The notes under the pieces: model-generated
What the model was told of the DNA's origin: nothing
The model's database searches: none
The model's input: only the letters and a program-made list of their open reading frames with translations
Shown: one piece after another, positions 1-8,996 of the stretch
Position numbering within the stretch: the stretch's first letter is position 1
How the letters are laid out: every line of letters starts with the position of its first letter
Source: Actinomycetes bacterium
GTDB taxonomy: Bacteria > Actinomycetota > Thermoleophilia > RBG-16-64-13
Reading direction: 5' to 3'
Length of the DNA stretch: 46,270 nt
Assembly: GCA_021372435.1 (NCBI GenBank)
Contig: JAJFUK010000145.1
Coordinates: 1-46,270, forward strand
Translations under genes and position numbers: made by a program

Positions 1-78
1 GTGGTGGTCATCTGTTTTGCGATATTCGCCTGGGTGGCGTTCACGTACCTGCTGACGGGAGAGGGGGTGGCAGGGTGA
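1..78 (+). CDS. sdhC: Succinate dehydrogenase cytochrome b subunit SdhC, C-terminal tail (partial)
   Basis: Only the last 25 codons are in the window, reading VVVICFAIFAWVAFTYLLTG followed by EGVAG and a TGA at 76-78. This is the end of a hydrophobic membrane segment. The next gene starts at GTG 75, overlapping the stop by four bases (GTGA), and is itself a three-helix membrane subunit followed by sdhA and sdhB. From that context I infer the second membrane anchor subunit of complex II. The identity rests on operon position and hydrophobicity, not on a diagnostic motif. Confidence 0.6.
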   Translation: MVVICFAIFAWVAFTYLLTGEGVAG

Positions 79-437
79 AAGCCGAAGTCGTCTCGGCCCA
101 CAAGGGAGGCATGTGGGCCTGGCTGTTCCAGCGGATCACCGCCGTTCTTCTCATAGTATGCCTGGCCATCCACCTGCTGTTCACGCATATCCTCAACATC
201 GGCGAACTCGACTATGAGAACGTCGCGAACCGTCTGGCCCACGGCACCCTGACCGCGGTCGACATCATTCTTCTGGCGGCCGCTCTTTACCATGCTCTGA
301 ACGGTTTCCGTATGGTCCTCATGGACTATTGGTTCACCTCCCGAACACGAGCCCTGGCCTTGACCGTCGTCCTTTGGGTGGTAGGTGTTGCGTTCATGGC
401 TTACGGGACCTGGGCCCTCTGGCCCTGGATCAGTTAG
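75..437 (+). CDS. sdhD: Succinate dehydrogenase/fumarate reductase membrane anchor subunit SdhD
   Basis: A 120-residue membrane protein with three hydrophobic helices at about residues 19-39, 62-82 and 93-116. The second carries His73 in LYHALNGFRM, the usual position of a haem b ligand in this family. A basic, Trp-rich N-terminus (KGGMWAWLFQR) precedes helix 1, as in SdhD and SdhC anchors. It would hold SdhAB to the cytoplasmic membrane and pass electrons between the Fe-S subunit and quinone. GTG start overlaps the preceding stop. The gene is followed 10 bases later by sdhA, so the four genes form one operon whose promoter lies outside the window. Confidence 0.85.
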   Translation: MKAEVVSAHKGGMWAWLFQRITAVLLIVCLAIHLLFTHILNIGELDYENVANRLAHGTLTAVDIILLAAALYHALNGFRMVLMDYWFTSRTRALALTVVLWVVGVAFMAYGTWALWPWIS

Positions 438-447
438 GTAAGGTGAG

Positions 448-2163
448 GTGGAAATGATCCATCATGACGTGATCGTTGTCGGAGGGGGTCTCGCCGGTCT
501 CCGCGCTGCCATCGAGGCAAAGAAGGCCGGGGTCGACGTGGCCGTGTTGTCCCAGGTCCATCCGGGTCGCAGCCACTCCGGCCAGGCCCAAGGGGGCATC
601 AACGCGGCGCTCGGCAACCACCCCGAGGGCCGCGACGACAACTGGGAGAAGCATGCGTTCGACACCGTCAAAGGCGGTGACTTCCTGGTCGACCAGGACT
701 GCGCTGTGCAGATGGCGAAGGATGCCCCTGGAGTCATCTACGAGATGGACCACTGGGGTTGCCCGTTCAGCCGGTTCGACGACGGGACCATCGCCCAACG
801 GCCGTTCGGCGGCGCCGGTTTTCCGCGCTGCTGCTACGGCGCCGACAAGACCGGTCACTACCTGCTGCACACCCTGGTGGAACAGGCGTACAGGCTGCAG
901 GTCAAGATGTATGTGGAGCAGTACGCGGCCGGTCTCATCGTGCACGACGGTGTGTGCCAAGGTGTCGTCGCGTACGACATGATCCACGGCGGATTCGAGG
1001 CCTTCACGGCGAACGCCGTGGTCATTGCTACCGGGGGGGCCGGCCGTACCTACAGTAATACCACCAACAGCCTCATCAGCACGGGTTCCGGCATGTTCAT
1101 GGCCTACTACGCCGGCGTGCCGCTCAAAGACATGGAGTTCGTCCAGTTCCACCCCACCGGGCTGTACACCACCCAGATCCTCATGACCGAAGGAGCCCGG
1201 GGCGAGGGAGGCTACCTGATCAATGACAAGGGCGAACGCTTCATGGAGAAGTATGCGCCCAAGTTCATGGAGCTGGCTCCACGCGACATCACCGCCCGGT
1301 CGATCCAGATAGAGATCGACGAAGGCCGGGGGATCGGCGGCAAGGGGTATGTATACCTGGACCTGCGGCACCTGGGAGCCGAGAAGATCCTGGAGCGCCT
1401 GCCGGGGATCCGCGATCTCGCCATCCACTTCGAAGGTGTGGACCCGATAGAGGAGCCGATCCCGGTCGTTCCCAGCCAGCACTACTGGATGGGGGGCATC
1501 GATACCGATGTGAACGGGGCCACGGTCATGCCGGGTCTCTACGCTGCCGGCGAGTGCGCCTGTGTGTCCGTGCACGGAGCCAACCGCCTGGGCGGCAACT
1601 CGCTGCTCGAGACGATCGTGTTCGGCCGGAGGGCCGGAGCCGAAGTCGTGAGGTATCTGGGATCCTTGAGCGACAAGCGGCCCAATGCCCGGACCGCGTT
1701 CGCCGCCATCCAGACGATGGAGCAGAAGGTCGAGGAGCTGGGAGCGCGCAAAGGTACCGAGAACGCCTACGAGCTCAGGGCTGTGATGACGGGGGTGATG
1801 AAAGAGCACTTCTTCCTCTTCCGTGACGAGCCGACCATGACGGCCGGTTTGGAGAAGCTCCTTGGCGTGAAGGCGCGGGTCAAGGACATCAACCTCCGCT
1901 GGACGGGCAGCGTCTTCAACGTCGACATGATCCGCACCATGGAGTTGGAGGGGATGGTCGACCTCGCCCTCTGCGTCGCGATGGGCGCACTGGCCCGGCA
2001 GGAGTCCCGGGGGGCGCACTACCGCACCGACTTCAACACGCGCGACGATGTGAACTGGCTCAAGCACACTCTGGCTTACTATCAGCCGGACGCGGCCGGT
2101 CCGCGCCTCGACTCCAAGCCTGTGACCCTCGGCCACTTCGAGCTACAGGAGCGGAAGTACTGA
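448..2163 (+). CDS. sdhA: Succinate dehydrogenase/fumarate reductase flavoprotein subunit SdhA
   Basis: Catalytic flavoprotein of complex II (succinate to fumarate or the reverse). Of 571 residues, the N-terminal Rossmann motif VGGGLAGLRAA (about 11-21) binds FAD. HPGRSHSGQAQGG (38-50) contains the His that covalently carries FAD in this family. The substrate-site region FHPTGLYTTQILMTEGARGE and the later GANRLGGNSLLE segment are intact. Length is typical. Start could be GTG 448 or ATG 454; a purine-rich GTGAGGTG precedes both. The stop overlaps the start of sdhB by one base. Whether it runs as dehydrogenase or fumarate reductase cannot be told from sequence. Confidence 0.95.
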   Translation: MEMIHHDVIVVGGGLAGLRAAIEAKKAGVDVAVLSQVHPGRSHSGQAQGGINAALGNHPEGRDDNWEKHAFDTVKGGDFLVDQDCAVQMAKDAPGVIYEMDHWGCPFSRFDDGTIAQRPFGGAGFPRCCYGADKTGHYLLHTLVEQAYRLQVKMYVEQYAAGLIVHDGVCQGVVAYDMIHGGFEAFTANAVVIATGGAGRTYSNTTNSLISTGSGMFMAYYAGVPLKDMEFVQFHPTGLYTTQILMTEGARGEGGYLINDKGERFMEKYAPKFMELAPRDITARSIQIEIDEGRGIGGKGYVYLDLRHLGAEKILERLPGIRDLAIHFEGVDPIEEPIPVVPSQHYWMGGIDTDVNGATVMPGLYAAGECACVSVHGANRLGGNSLLETIVFGRRAGAEVVRYLGSLSDKRPNARTAFAAIQTMEQKVEELGARKGTENAYELRAVMTGVMKEHFFLFRDEPTMTAGLEKLLGVKARVKDINLRWTGSVFNVDMIRTMELEGMVDLALCVAMGALARQESRGAHYRTDFNTRDDVNWLKHTLAYYQPDAAGPRLDSKPVTLGHFELQERKY

Positions 2164-2918
2164 TGCCTGACATCAAGTTTCGCGTAAAGCGCCAAGATCC
2201 GGGCGACAATAACAACCCCGAGGCCCACTGGGAGGAGTACACGGTCCACTACGAGGGGGAGAACCTGACCGTGCTCGAGGGGCTGTTCTACATCCAGGAG
2301 AAGTTCGACGGGAGTCTCTCGTTCCGGTTCTGCTGCCGAGCCTCGGTCTGCGGCAGCTGCGCCATGTACATCAACGGAGCCTACCGGCTGGCCTGTCAGA
2401 CCAACGTGAAGCACCTCGACACCGACCTGATCACGGTCGCTCCCATGCCGCACCTGCCGCTGGTGAAGGACCTGGTCGTCAACATGGACGAGTTCTTTGC
2501 CAAATACGAGTACGTGATGCCCTGGTTGGTCCGGCATTCGCCCGATCCGGAGAAGGAGATCATCCAATCGCCCAAAGAGCGGAAGAAGATCGACATGCCG
2601 GTGGACTGCATCCTATGCGGCTCCTGCTACTCGAGCTGCCCCTCGGTCTGGAGCCTTGGCGCATCACTGGGATCGAAGTCGGAGGAGTACTATCTGGGGC
2701 CCGCGGCCCTGCTCAAGGCCTACCGGTTCGAGGTCGACTCGCGTGATGAAGGAGGGAAGGAGCGGATCGCCCGCTGGAACAACGAGCGCGGCATCTACCG
2801 GTGTCACACCATCATGAACTGCGTGGAGGCCTGCCCCAAGGAACTCAACCCCACCGAGGGCATTCAGTGGCTGAAGAGGGCGGCGGTCCGGAGGAAGCTC
2901 TTTAGAAAGGCCAAATAG
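2163..2918 (+). CDS. sdhB: Succinate dehydrogenase/fumarate reductase iron-sulfur subunit SdhB
   Basis: Electron-transfer subunit of 251 residues. The N-terminal ferredoxin domain has the [2Fe-2S] ligands at Cys58, Cys63, Cys66 and Cys78 (within FCCRASVCGSC and RLAC). The C-terminal half has CILCGSCYSSCPSV (149-162) and CHTIMNCVEACPKELNP (214-230) for the [4Fe-4S] and [3Fe-4S] centres. All expected cysteines are present. ATG overlaps the sdhA stop, so translation is coupled. It ends 65 bases before the stop of the converging dehydrogenase gene. No U-rich terminator is evident in that gap, only two short direct copies of TCTGTCGSCGG. Confidence 0.95.
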   Translation: MPDIKFRVKRQDPGDNNNPEAHWEEYTVHYEGENLTVLEGLFYIQEKFDGSLSFRFCCRASVCGSCAMYINGAYRLACQTNVKHLDTDLITVAPMPHLPLVKDLVVNMDEFFAKYEYVMPWLVRHSPDPEKEIIQSPKERKKIDMPVDCILCGSCYSSCPSVWSLGASLGSKSEEYYLGPAALLKAYRFEVDSRDEGGKERIARWNNERGIYRCHTIMNCVEACPKELNPTEGIQWLKRAAVRRKLFRKAK

Positions 2919-2983
2919 CCGGGTCCGTCGGCGATTCTGTCGGCGGCTCTGTCGCGGTAAAGCGCGGGAAGGCGCCGTGACTC

Positions 2984-5900
2984 TCAGAGGCCGGCTGTTG
3001 TGATCGAGGGCCCCTCCGGCGCAGTACGCCACACCCCGTAGGCTTCGGCCAGCAGCAGCGCGGGATGCAGGGTCTCAATCCCGGTGGCGTGAGCGAGCTG
3101 CATGCGGCAGGTGCTGCATTCGCTGGCCAACAGATCGGGTTCCGTCTCGCGGATGCGTCCGAATAGAGGCGCGCCTGCCTGCATCGAAAGCTCGTAGGTG
3201 GCCTTCTTCATACCGAACGTCCCGGCCATGCCGCAACAACCGGCCGCCAAGTCGACTACCTCTACGCCCGGGATCTCGCGGAGCAATTCGAGACCGGGGT
3301 TGCCGACCTGCTGGGCCTTGAGGTGGCACGGTTGGTGATAGCCGATACGAAGCGGCCGCCGGGCCCGCAGGGGACCCGCTACAGGGGCCTTCTCCGGGTG
3401 GTCGGCGCGCCATCTGACCAAGAACTCTCCGAGGTCGCGGGTCGCATTTGCCACCAGTGAGCAGTCGGGACTGCTAAGGTAGTCGGGGTAGTGGACCTTG
3501 AACGCGAAGGTGGCGGTCGGCTCGGCGCTGACAAGGAGGGCGCCGCTGCTCACGTGGGGCAGCACCGCGCCGACGTTGAACTCGGCCGTCCGGCGGGCGC
3601 TCTCCGCATATCCATAAAGCATCTCGGGGATCCCACTGGCCCGTTGCTTGGGCAAAAGCACGCATAGGCCGTGGGCCTGCAGGATCCGTTCCACCGCGAG
3701 CGCCAGATGCGGGGCATTGTAGTTCGCGAAGAGATCGTAGAAGTAGACGACTGCGGGAGCCGATGCGGTCGCGCCGGGAACCACCCCGGTGTATACCTCG
3801 ACCGGCGGCTCCGTCGCCCGGCGCCTCCCGCGCTCAGCGGCCATCTGCGCGAAAGTCTCGCGGGCGAAGGCAGGCATAGGCCGCCGCCGGTCGATACCGA
3901 GCACCAGTTCGGCGGCGCGCCGCAGGGCCGGGCGGTTCAGCAGGGGATTGACGACCGGCGCGGCGAGTCGGCCGATCCGCGAGGCGGTCTCCGGTCTCCC
4001 AAGCACCGCCTCGACGGGGGCGGCCCGGTGGGCGGCCCGATATCTGCTTTTAGCCTCCAGCATCAACTTGGGGATGTTGACGTTCGACGGACATTCCACC
4101 GCGCACATGCCGCACTCTATGCAGTAGTCCGTGACGGTCTTGGTGGCCGCCCGGCCGTAGGCGGTCTCGGGATCGAGCGCGCCGGTGATCACGGCCCGTA
4201 GGAGGTTGGCCTTCGCCCGGGGGGAGGCATGCTCGCGCCGGGTCGCCTTGTATGTAGGGCACATCGTGGTAGCCACCGCGCTCTTGCAGACGGCGCACCC
4301 GTGGCACCGTTCTATCTCGCCCTCGTACCCACTGGGCGGGAAGTGCAGGATCGGCTCCTGGGGAAGGGTCCGGTACCCTGCTCCATAACGGACGTTTCGG
4401 AACAGCGTACCGCCCGCGTCCTGGGGACCGATCTTCTTGCCGGGATTCAGCAGGCCATCGGGGTCGAACGCCTTCTTGATGCGCGTGAAGAGCCCGTAGA
4501 GCTCCTCTCCGTACATCTCCTGGAGCCGAGGCGTGTGGACCAGGCCGTCGCCGTGTTCGCCCGCCATGGTGCCGCGTACGCCGAGCACGTACGCCGTGAC
4601 CTCGTCGTAGATGCGCTGCATGATGAGGGAGTCGTCAGGATTCTTCGGATCGAGCACGGGGCGGGTGTGGAGGTTCCCGTCGCCGGCGTGCCCCACCATC
4701 ACCGCCTGTACGCCCTCCCGGTCGAAAAGCCTCTGCAGGAAGTCGACACACGAGGGGAGCTCCGTCGGGTGGACGGTGATGTCCTCGATGAAAGGGAGCG
4801 GCCGGCGCGGTCCCGGCATGCGCTGCATGAGGGCGACCGCCGATTTGCGCACCTTCCACAGATGCTCGGTCTCGGCGGCCGTCGTCGCCCGGACCATCCG
4901 TAGAGCGGCCGTGCCGGCCAGGTGTCGTCGAAGCGCCTCGAACTTGTCGTCGACCTCCTCATCATCCTCCCCTTCGAATTCGATGAGAAGTGCTGTGTCG
5001 GTGCGTTCGGGAAGCATGGCGTCGATCTTGGAGTCGTGCCTGCGGACCAGAGCTAAGAAGCGCGAGTCCATGATCTCGCAGGCGCTGGGCGACAGGGCGA
5101 GGATCCCCGGCACGGCCTCCCCGGAGGCGAACACGGAGGGGAAATAGGCCATGGCGATACCGCGCGCCGCGGGGAGAGGCACGAGGTTAAGGGTGGCTTC
5201 GGTGACGAGTCCCAGGGTGCCTTCGGCACCTACGAACAGCCTCTGGAGGTGGGCTGAGGCGCGCGTGGCCCCGGCCGCCGGGCCTCCCTGGTCAAGAACG
5301 GCCTCTATGCGGTACCCGCAGGAGTTCTTGACCACTCGGGGCATCCGTTCTTGGATGGCGGGCTGGGCCGCCTGCAACTCGGGTAGTACAGTGCTGAAGG
5401 CCTCTCCGGCCGCGGTTCCCGAGGAGAGGAGCGAGCCCAGCTCGGATCCCTCCAACGCCAGCGGCGCGGCTTTGAAGAGACTCCCGTCGGCGAGCACCAC
5501 GTCGAGGGCGAGCACGTGGTCTTTCGTGGAGCCGTAAGCCACCGACCGGGCTCCCGACGCGTTCGTCCCTATCATCCCGCCTAGGCTGCAGTGGTTCTCG
5601 CTGGAGGGATCAGGGGCAAAGAAGGCGCCGTACTGTTTCAGGTGACGATTGAGCGAGGCCATGACCACTCCCGGCTGTACCCGGACCCAGGACACATCCG
5701 GTGCCACTTCCAGGATCGAACTCATGTAGCGGGTAAAATCCACTTGGATGCCGGCGCCGACGGCTGCGCCGTTCAGGCCCGAGCCCATCCCCCGAGCGAC
5801 CAGCGGTATGCTCTTTTCCGCGGCATAACCGACCAGACGGACGACGTCCCCGGCATCTCGGGGGGAGACCACACCGAGCGGTTCTATCTGGCTGAGTCCG

Positions 5901-6001
5901 GCGTCGGTGGCATACAGACGCCGGCTGATGGGATCGAATTCGACGTCCCCCCGGATGATCGAGCGGAGGTCGCGTGCAGTGGTGTCCCGGGGGATCGTCA
6001 T
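2984..6001 (-). CDS. FAD-linked 2-hydroxyacid dehydrogenase fused to Fe-S/CCG module (YdiJ-like)
   Basis: A 1005-residue fusion. Residues about 30-270 form a PCMH-type FAD-binding domain, with the family segment GGMIGTNASGARSVAYGSTK. About 280-530 is the FAD-oxidase C-terminal domain with HAGDGNLHTRP, GEHGDGLVH and FDPDGLLNPGKKI. Two [4Fe-4S] motifs follow, CHGCAVCKSAVATTMCPT and YCIECGMCAVECP. A single cysteine-rich domain ends the protein, with CCGMAGTFG and SECSTCRM. Length and order match E. coli YdiJ (1018 residues), a D-2-hydroxyglutarate dehydrogenase; D-lactate or glycolate oxidation is also possible. Electrons would go to quinone or another acceptor. No Shine-Dalgarno precedes ATG 6001, and a TATCAT box ends 8 bases upstream. 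Confidence 0.85.
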   Translation of the reverse strand: MTIPRDTTARDLRSIIRGDVEFDPISRRLYATDAGLSQIEPLGVVSPRDAGDVVRLVGYAAEKSIPLVARGMGSGLNGAAVGAGIQVDFTRYMSSILEVAPDVSWVRVQPGVVMASLNRHLKQYGAFFAPDPSSENHCSLGGMIGTNASGARSVAYGSTKDHVLALDVVLADGSLFKAAPLALEGSELGSLLSSGTAAGEAFSTVLPELQAAQPAIQERMPRVVKNSCGYRIEAVLDQGGPAAGATRASAHLQRLFVGAEGTLGLVTEATLNLVPLPAARGIAMAYFPSVFASGEAVPGILALSPSACEIMDSRFLALVRRHDSKIDAMLPERTDTALLIEFEGEDDEEVDDKFEALRRHLAGTAALRMVRATTAAETEHLWKVRKSAVALMQRMPGPRRPLPFIEDITVHPTELPSCVDFLQRLFDREGVQAVMVGHAGDGNLHTRPVLDPKNPDDSLIMQRIYDEVTAYVLGVRGTMAGEHGDGLVHTPRLQEMYGEELYGLFTRIKKAFDPDGLLNPGKKIGPQDAGGTLFRNVRYGAGYRTLPQEPILHFPPSGYEGEIERCHGCAVCKSAVATTMCPTYKATRREHASPRAKANLLRAVITGALDPETAYGRAATKTVTDYCIECGMCAVECPSNVNIPKLMLEAKSRYRAAHRAAPVEAVLGRPETASRIGRLAAPVVNPLLNRPALRRAAELVLGIDRRRPMPAFARETFAQMAAERGRRRATEPPVEVYTGVVPGATASAPAVVYFYDLFANYNAPHLALAVERILQAHGLCVLLPKQRASGIPEMLYGYAESARRTAEFNVGAVLPHVSSGALLVSAEPTATFAFKVHYPDYLSSPDCSLVANATRDLGEFLVRWRADHPEKAPVAGPLRARRPLRIGYHQPCHLKAQQVGNPGLELLREIPGVEVVDLAAGCCGMAGTFGMKKATYELSMQAGAPLFGRIRETEPDLLASECSTCRMQLAHATGIETLHPALLLAEAYGVWRTAPEGPSITTAGL

Positions 6002-6009
6002 GAACCTGA

Positions 6010-6039
6010 ATGATAGCGCGAGTGGGCGGTGATAGCGCG
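6010..6039 (-). promoter_or_regulatory. Candidate -10 box and direct repeat upstream of the FAD/Fe-S dehydrogenase
   Basis: On the minus strand TATCAT (6015-6010) ends 8 bases before the ATG at 6001. The 10-base word TGATAGCGCG occurs at 6011-6020 and again at 6030-6039, a 19-base period (about two helical turns), so the second copy sits just upstream of the -10. This layout suits either a tandem -10 or a regulator site. No good -35 hexamer is visible. Confidence 0.4.
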
Positions 6040-6069
6040 GGCAGGCAGTTCGTGAGAGAATGCTCCGGG

Positions 6070-6090
6070 CCCGGACGACACACGTCCGGG
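6070..6090. promoter_or_regulatory. Dyad CCCGGAC-N7-GTCCGGG between divergent genes
   Basis: A perfect 7-bp inverted repeat with a 7-base spacer lies between the dehydrogenase start (6001) and corA (6171). It could be an operator or a small leader hairpin of the corA mRNA. Nothing else in the 169-base gap is recognisable apart from the dehydrogenase promoter elements. Confidence 0.3.
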
Positions 6091-6170
6091 GTGGTCAGGG
6101 TTCGCGTGTTCGGAGGCTTCAAGCGATATGGAACGCGGTGCGTCCGCCTGTCCGGTGAAGGGGGTGAGTC

Positions 6171-7103
6171 ATGCTTGCCATTCTCAAAACGACCCCAACA
6201 GGTCTGAAACGACTGGAGGAGTTCGAGCCCGGCTCTTGGATCGATCTGGTCAGCCCCACCGAGGACGAACTCGAACGGGTCAGCCGGCAGTTGGAGATCC
6301 CGCTCGATCTTCTCAAAGGTCCCCTGGACGAGGAAGAGAAGTCGCGGATAGACGTGGAAGACGGGCTGACTCACGTCATCGTGGACATCCCGGTGCTCGT
6401 CCGGGAGGATGCCCAACAGGGCTACGAGACCATACCGCTGGGCATGCTCATCCATCCCGAGTACTTAATCACTACCTGCCTTAGACCCAACCCCATTCTT
6501 GGAGAGTTCGAGCGCGGTACCATCCGGGGATTCGCCACGTTCTGGAAGACCCGCTTTCTCCTGCAGATCCTGCAACAGGTGTCGGCCTTCTACTTGAGGT
6601 ATCTGGGCCGCATCGACCGGGAGACCGACAAGGTGGAGAAAGAGCTGCGCGCCTCCATGAAGAACGCTGAGATCTTCGACCTGCTCAGTCTGCAGAAGTC
6701 ACTGGTGTACTTCACCACGTCGCTGCGCGCCAATGAGGCGGTCCTGCAGAAGCTGCTGCGCACCAAGACGGTCAAGATGTACGAAGAAGACCAGGAACTG
6801 CTTGAGGACGTCATCATCGAGAACCGGCAGGCGTCTGAGATGGCCAAGATCTATACGGACATCCTCACCGGCATGATGGACGCGTTCACCTCGGTCATCT
6901 CCAACAACCTGAACCGGGTGATGAAATTACTGACGTCGATCACCATAATCCTGTCTATCCCCACGATCGTGGCTTCATATTTCGGGATGAACGTAGACCT
7001 GCCGCTACAGGATTACCCTCATGCCTTCGCCCTTACCCTGGCGATAGCGTTCGTCATAGCCGCGGGGTTCGCGCTTGTCTTTTGGAGGAAGAGGTACCTC
7101 TAG
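6171..7103 (+). CDS. corA: CorA-family magnesium/divalent cation transporter
   Basis: A 310-residue cation channel. The N-terminal two thirds are cytoplasmic, ending in a long helix (about 140-250) typical of the CorA stalk. Two C-terminal membrane segments follow: about 246-266, ending in the signature YFGMN at about 268-272, and 283-302, ending in the basic FWRKRYL tail. The intact GMN motif supports Mg2+ (or Ni2+/Co2+) uptake rather than ZntB-type Zn2+ efflux, although GMN alone does not decide this. GGGGGTGAG lies just upstream of the ATG at 6171. Its stop overlaps the stop of the convergent gene by four bases (CTAG). Confidence 0.9.
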   Translation: MLAILKTTPTGLKRLEEFEPGSWIDLVSPTEDELERVSRQLEIPLDLLKGPLDEEEKSRIDVEDGLTHVIVDIPVLVREDAQQGYETIPLGMLIHPEYLITTCLRPNPILGEFERGTIRGFATFWKTRFLLQILQQVSAFYLRYLGRIDRETDKVEKELRASMKNAEIFDLLSLQKSLVYFTTSLRANEAVLQKLLRTKTVKMYEEDQELLEDVIIENRQASEMAKIYTDILTGMMDAFTSVISNNLNRVMKLLTSITIILSIPTIVASYFGMNVDLPLQDYPHAFALTLAIAFVIAAGFALVFWRKRYL

Positions 7104-8935
7104 CGCCAGGGCGATAAGGGCGGACGCGAGGGCGCGCGCGGCTTGCGCCGCGCGCGCGGCACAGGCGGCTCGAGCAGACTCAATTCGTCGGTGACTTCGA
7201 GCGTCTCTATGGGTATCACCCGCATGCGCTTGACACCGAGCAGGACGGCGAAGCCGGCTGTGATGAACACCACGGCCAGCGGCCCCAGCGCGCCGTACGC
7301 TCCCGACACGGTCTGGACGATCAGGAACCACCAGGTCCGCCACCACCCCACGCCGTGAGCCACCGCGACATAGATGTAGAGGGCAACGGGAGCGAACAGG
7401 CCCAAGAGAAGGACCGGGGCGTTCGTGGTCAGCCGGTGCCGCCAGAGCGCACCCGTGTAGACCGGCTCGGCAAAGCAGGTGGCCAGCGGCCATGCCCAGG
7501 CGGCGGTGATGCAGGGAAGGATCAGAAACGCAGACCGGGAGATCATGAGTACCAGACCGATAAAAAAGCTGAAAAAGCCGGTGGCGAGCCGCGCCATCTC
7601 GGTACTGGCCCTCCCTTCCTGTGGACGGAAGTAGCCGAGAAAACGCCGGGAGACGACGAACACCAGCAGTCCGACCAGGACGAGGATGAGGGTGGCCGCC
7701 AGGCGGGGTCGAGTGCTCGGACCGTCCGTGGTAGGGACCTGGAAGCGGTAGACAGGGATCAGCCCGGTCTGGGCCAGCACATACATGATGAGGAAAAGGA
7801 TGCCGACGGGGAGCGCGAACGACACGAGGTTCCGCAGGTGTCGGAGCGCTGCCCTTGCGCTGATGCGGGATGAGAACAGCCAGATGAGGAAGACGGCGAA
7901 AGTCGGCAGCAGCATGAGCACCGCTAAGAAGGTCACTGCCTGCTGGGTCAGATAGCGTCCCGAGTGCAAGAGCAGGGCCGTGCCCGGGTCGGGCGGAACC
8001 TCGGTGCCCGTGTCCAGAGAGAGGATGAGGCGCTCGATCGCTGCTCCCTGAGTGGCCAGGCCGGCGGCCGTCGGGTTGCCGGTCCCGTCGTCGTATAGTC
8101 GCAGAGAGGCGATGCCGCGGTTGAGCCCTGCCACCTGATCGCCTCGGGAGAGAGACAAAGCGTGATCGGCCGCTTGGCTGAGCAGCCCGGGTACTTTGAG
8201 CTGGAGTCCGACGTCGGCCAGCACCCGGCCGACGAGCTGCACGTACCAACCGGGAGTCGTGCGTTGGGGAGCCGTCACGCCGGCCGTCAGCGCTTGGGCG
8301 CGCTCTCTCCCCAGCATGTACATCGTGAGGACCGTCGATACGTTCTCCGCGAGGTCGCTCCTATCAAGGAACCGGTCGATGCCGATCCCGCCGGTGCTGC
8401 CGTCTTCGGTGGAGAGAAAGACGAGGGTCTTCTGATGAGGACGGGCGACGAAGACCTGGATGAGTTCAAGTAGGACCGCGGTGCTGCTTGTGTAGGCAAG
8501 GGGCGTGTCCTTGACGTCGGGGGGGACGTCGCGCGGGGCGGCGATGACGATGGTCTCCTCGCTTGGTCCTTGGAGGACGACGGCCACGTTGCGGAGGGTC
8601 ACTTCCCGATCCCCCATGGGGGCTTCGTACACATCCACCAAGGCCATGTCGGGATCGGGGAGTTCTTCGACGAACCAATTGACGACATCCTCTGAATCCG
8701 CTGAGCCCAGCGTACGATCGGGGTACAGCTGATACATGCGATCGGCTGCGCGGAAGGCCCGGTTGGAGTCGAAGAAGGTCGGCCCCGAGGCCAGTTCCAC
8801 GCTGGAGGCCGGCGAGGAGACGGAGAGAAAGACGGCGGCCCCGGCTAGGATCACGAGTCCGGCACAGACGGCGTAGGCCGTCTTCCGCCACTGACGGATG
8901 CGGTCGACGAGGCGCCGGCGGATTGTGAGGGGCAT
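7100..8935 (-). CDS. Polytopic membrane protein with degenerate M28-peptidase-like extracytoplasmic domain
   Basis: A 611-residue protein of unknown role. One N-terminal helix (about 18-36) is followed by an extracytoplasmic domain (about 40-330) and then seven or eight hydrophobic helices (about 335-560) with a basic Pro/Arg-rich tail. The ectodomain has the outline of an M28 aminopeptidase: RNVAVVLQG, then ETIVIAAPRDVP where active enzymes have a His-x-Asp zinc ligand, then TAVLLELIQVF and KTLVFLSTEDGSTGG where they have a Glu-Glu pair. The key metal-binding His/Asp are missing, so it is probably a non-catalytic relative, like the Gaa1/nicalin-type fold. ATG 8935 has GGAG 7 bases upstream. 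Confidence 0.55.
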   Translation of the reverse strand: MPLTIRRRLVDRIRQWRKTAYAVCAGLVILAGAAVFLSVSSPASSVELASGPTFFDSNRAFRAADRMYQLYPDRTLGSADSEDVVNWFVEELPDPDMALVDVYEAPMGDREVTLRNVAVVLQGPSEETIVIAAPRDVPPDVKDTPLAYTSSTAVLLELIQVFVARPHQKTLVFLSTEDGSTGGIGIDRFLDRSDLAENVSTVLTMYMLGRERAQALTAGVTAPQRTTPGWYVQLVGRVLADVGLQLKVPGLLSQAADHALSLSRGDQVAGLNRGIASLRLYDDGTGNPTAAGLATQGAAIERLILSLDTGTEVPPDPGTALLLHSGRYLTQQAVTFLAVLMLLPTFAVFLIWLFSSRISARAALRHLRNLVSFALPVGILFLIMYVLAQTGLIPVYRFQVPTTDGPSTRPRLAATLILVLVGLLVFVVSRRFLGYFRPQEGRASTEMARLATGFFSFFIGLVLMISRSAFLILPCITAAWAWPLATCFAEPVYTGALWRHRLTTNAPVLLLGLFAPVALYIYVAVAHGVGWWRTWWFLIVQTVSGAYGALGPLAVVFITAGFAVLLGVKRMRVIPIETLEVTDELSLLEPPVPRARRKPRAPSRPPLSPWR

Positions 8936-8966
8936 CTGTCACTCCGGTTCGCTGGGGGCGTGTGTG

Positions 8967-8995
8967 ATTGTAGGCTCCCACGAACCCGGAGGCAA
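8967..8995 (-). promoter_or_regulatory. Sigma-70-type promoter TTGCCT-N17-TACAAT for the M28-like gene
   Basis: On the minus strand TTGCCT (8995-8990) and TACAAT (8972-8967) are separated by exactly 17 bases, giving a leader of about 25 bases before ATG 8935. The same two hexamers with the same spacing occur at 10607-10635 on the plus strand. Confidence 0.65.
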
Positions 8996-8996
8996 A

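Noticed and set aside
430-2136. A 568-codon open frame on the minus strand opposite sdhA
   Set aside because: sdhA is certain from its FAD and active-site motifs. The antisense frame has no recognisable domain and exists because of GC-rich codon bias.
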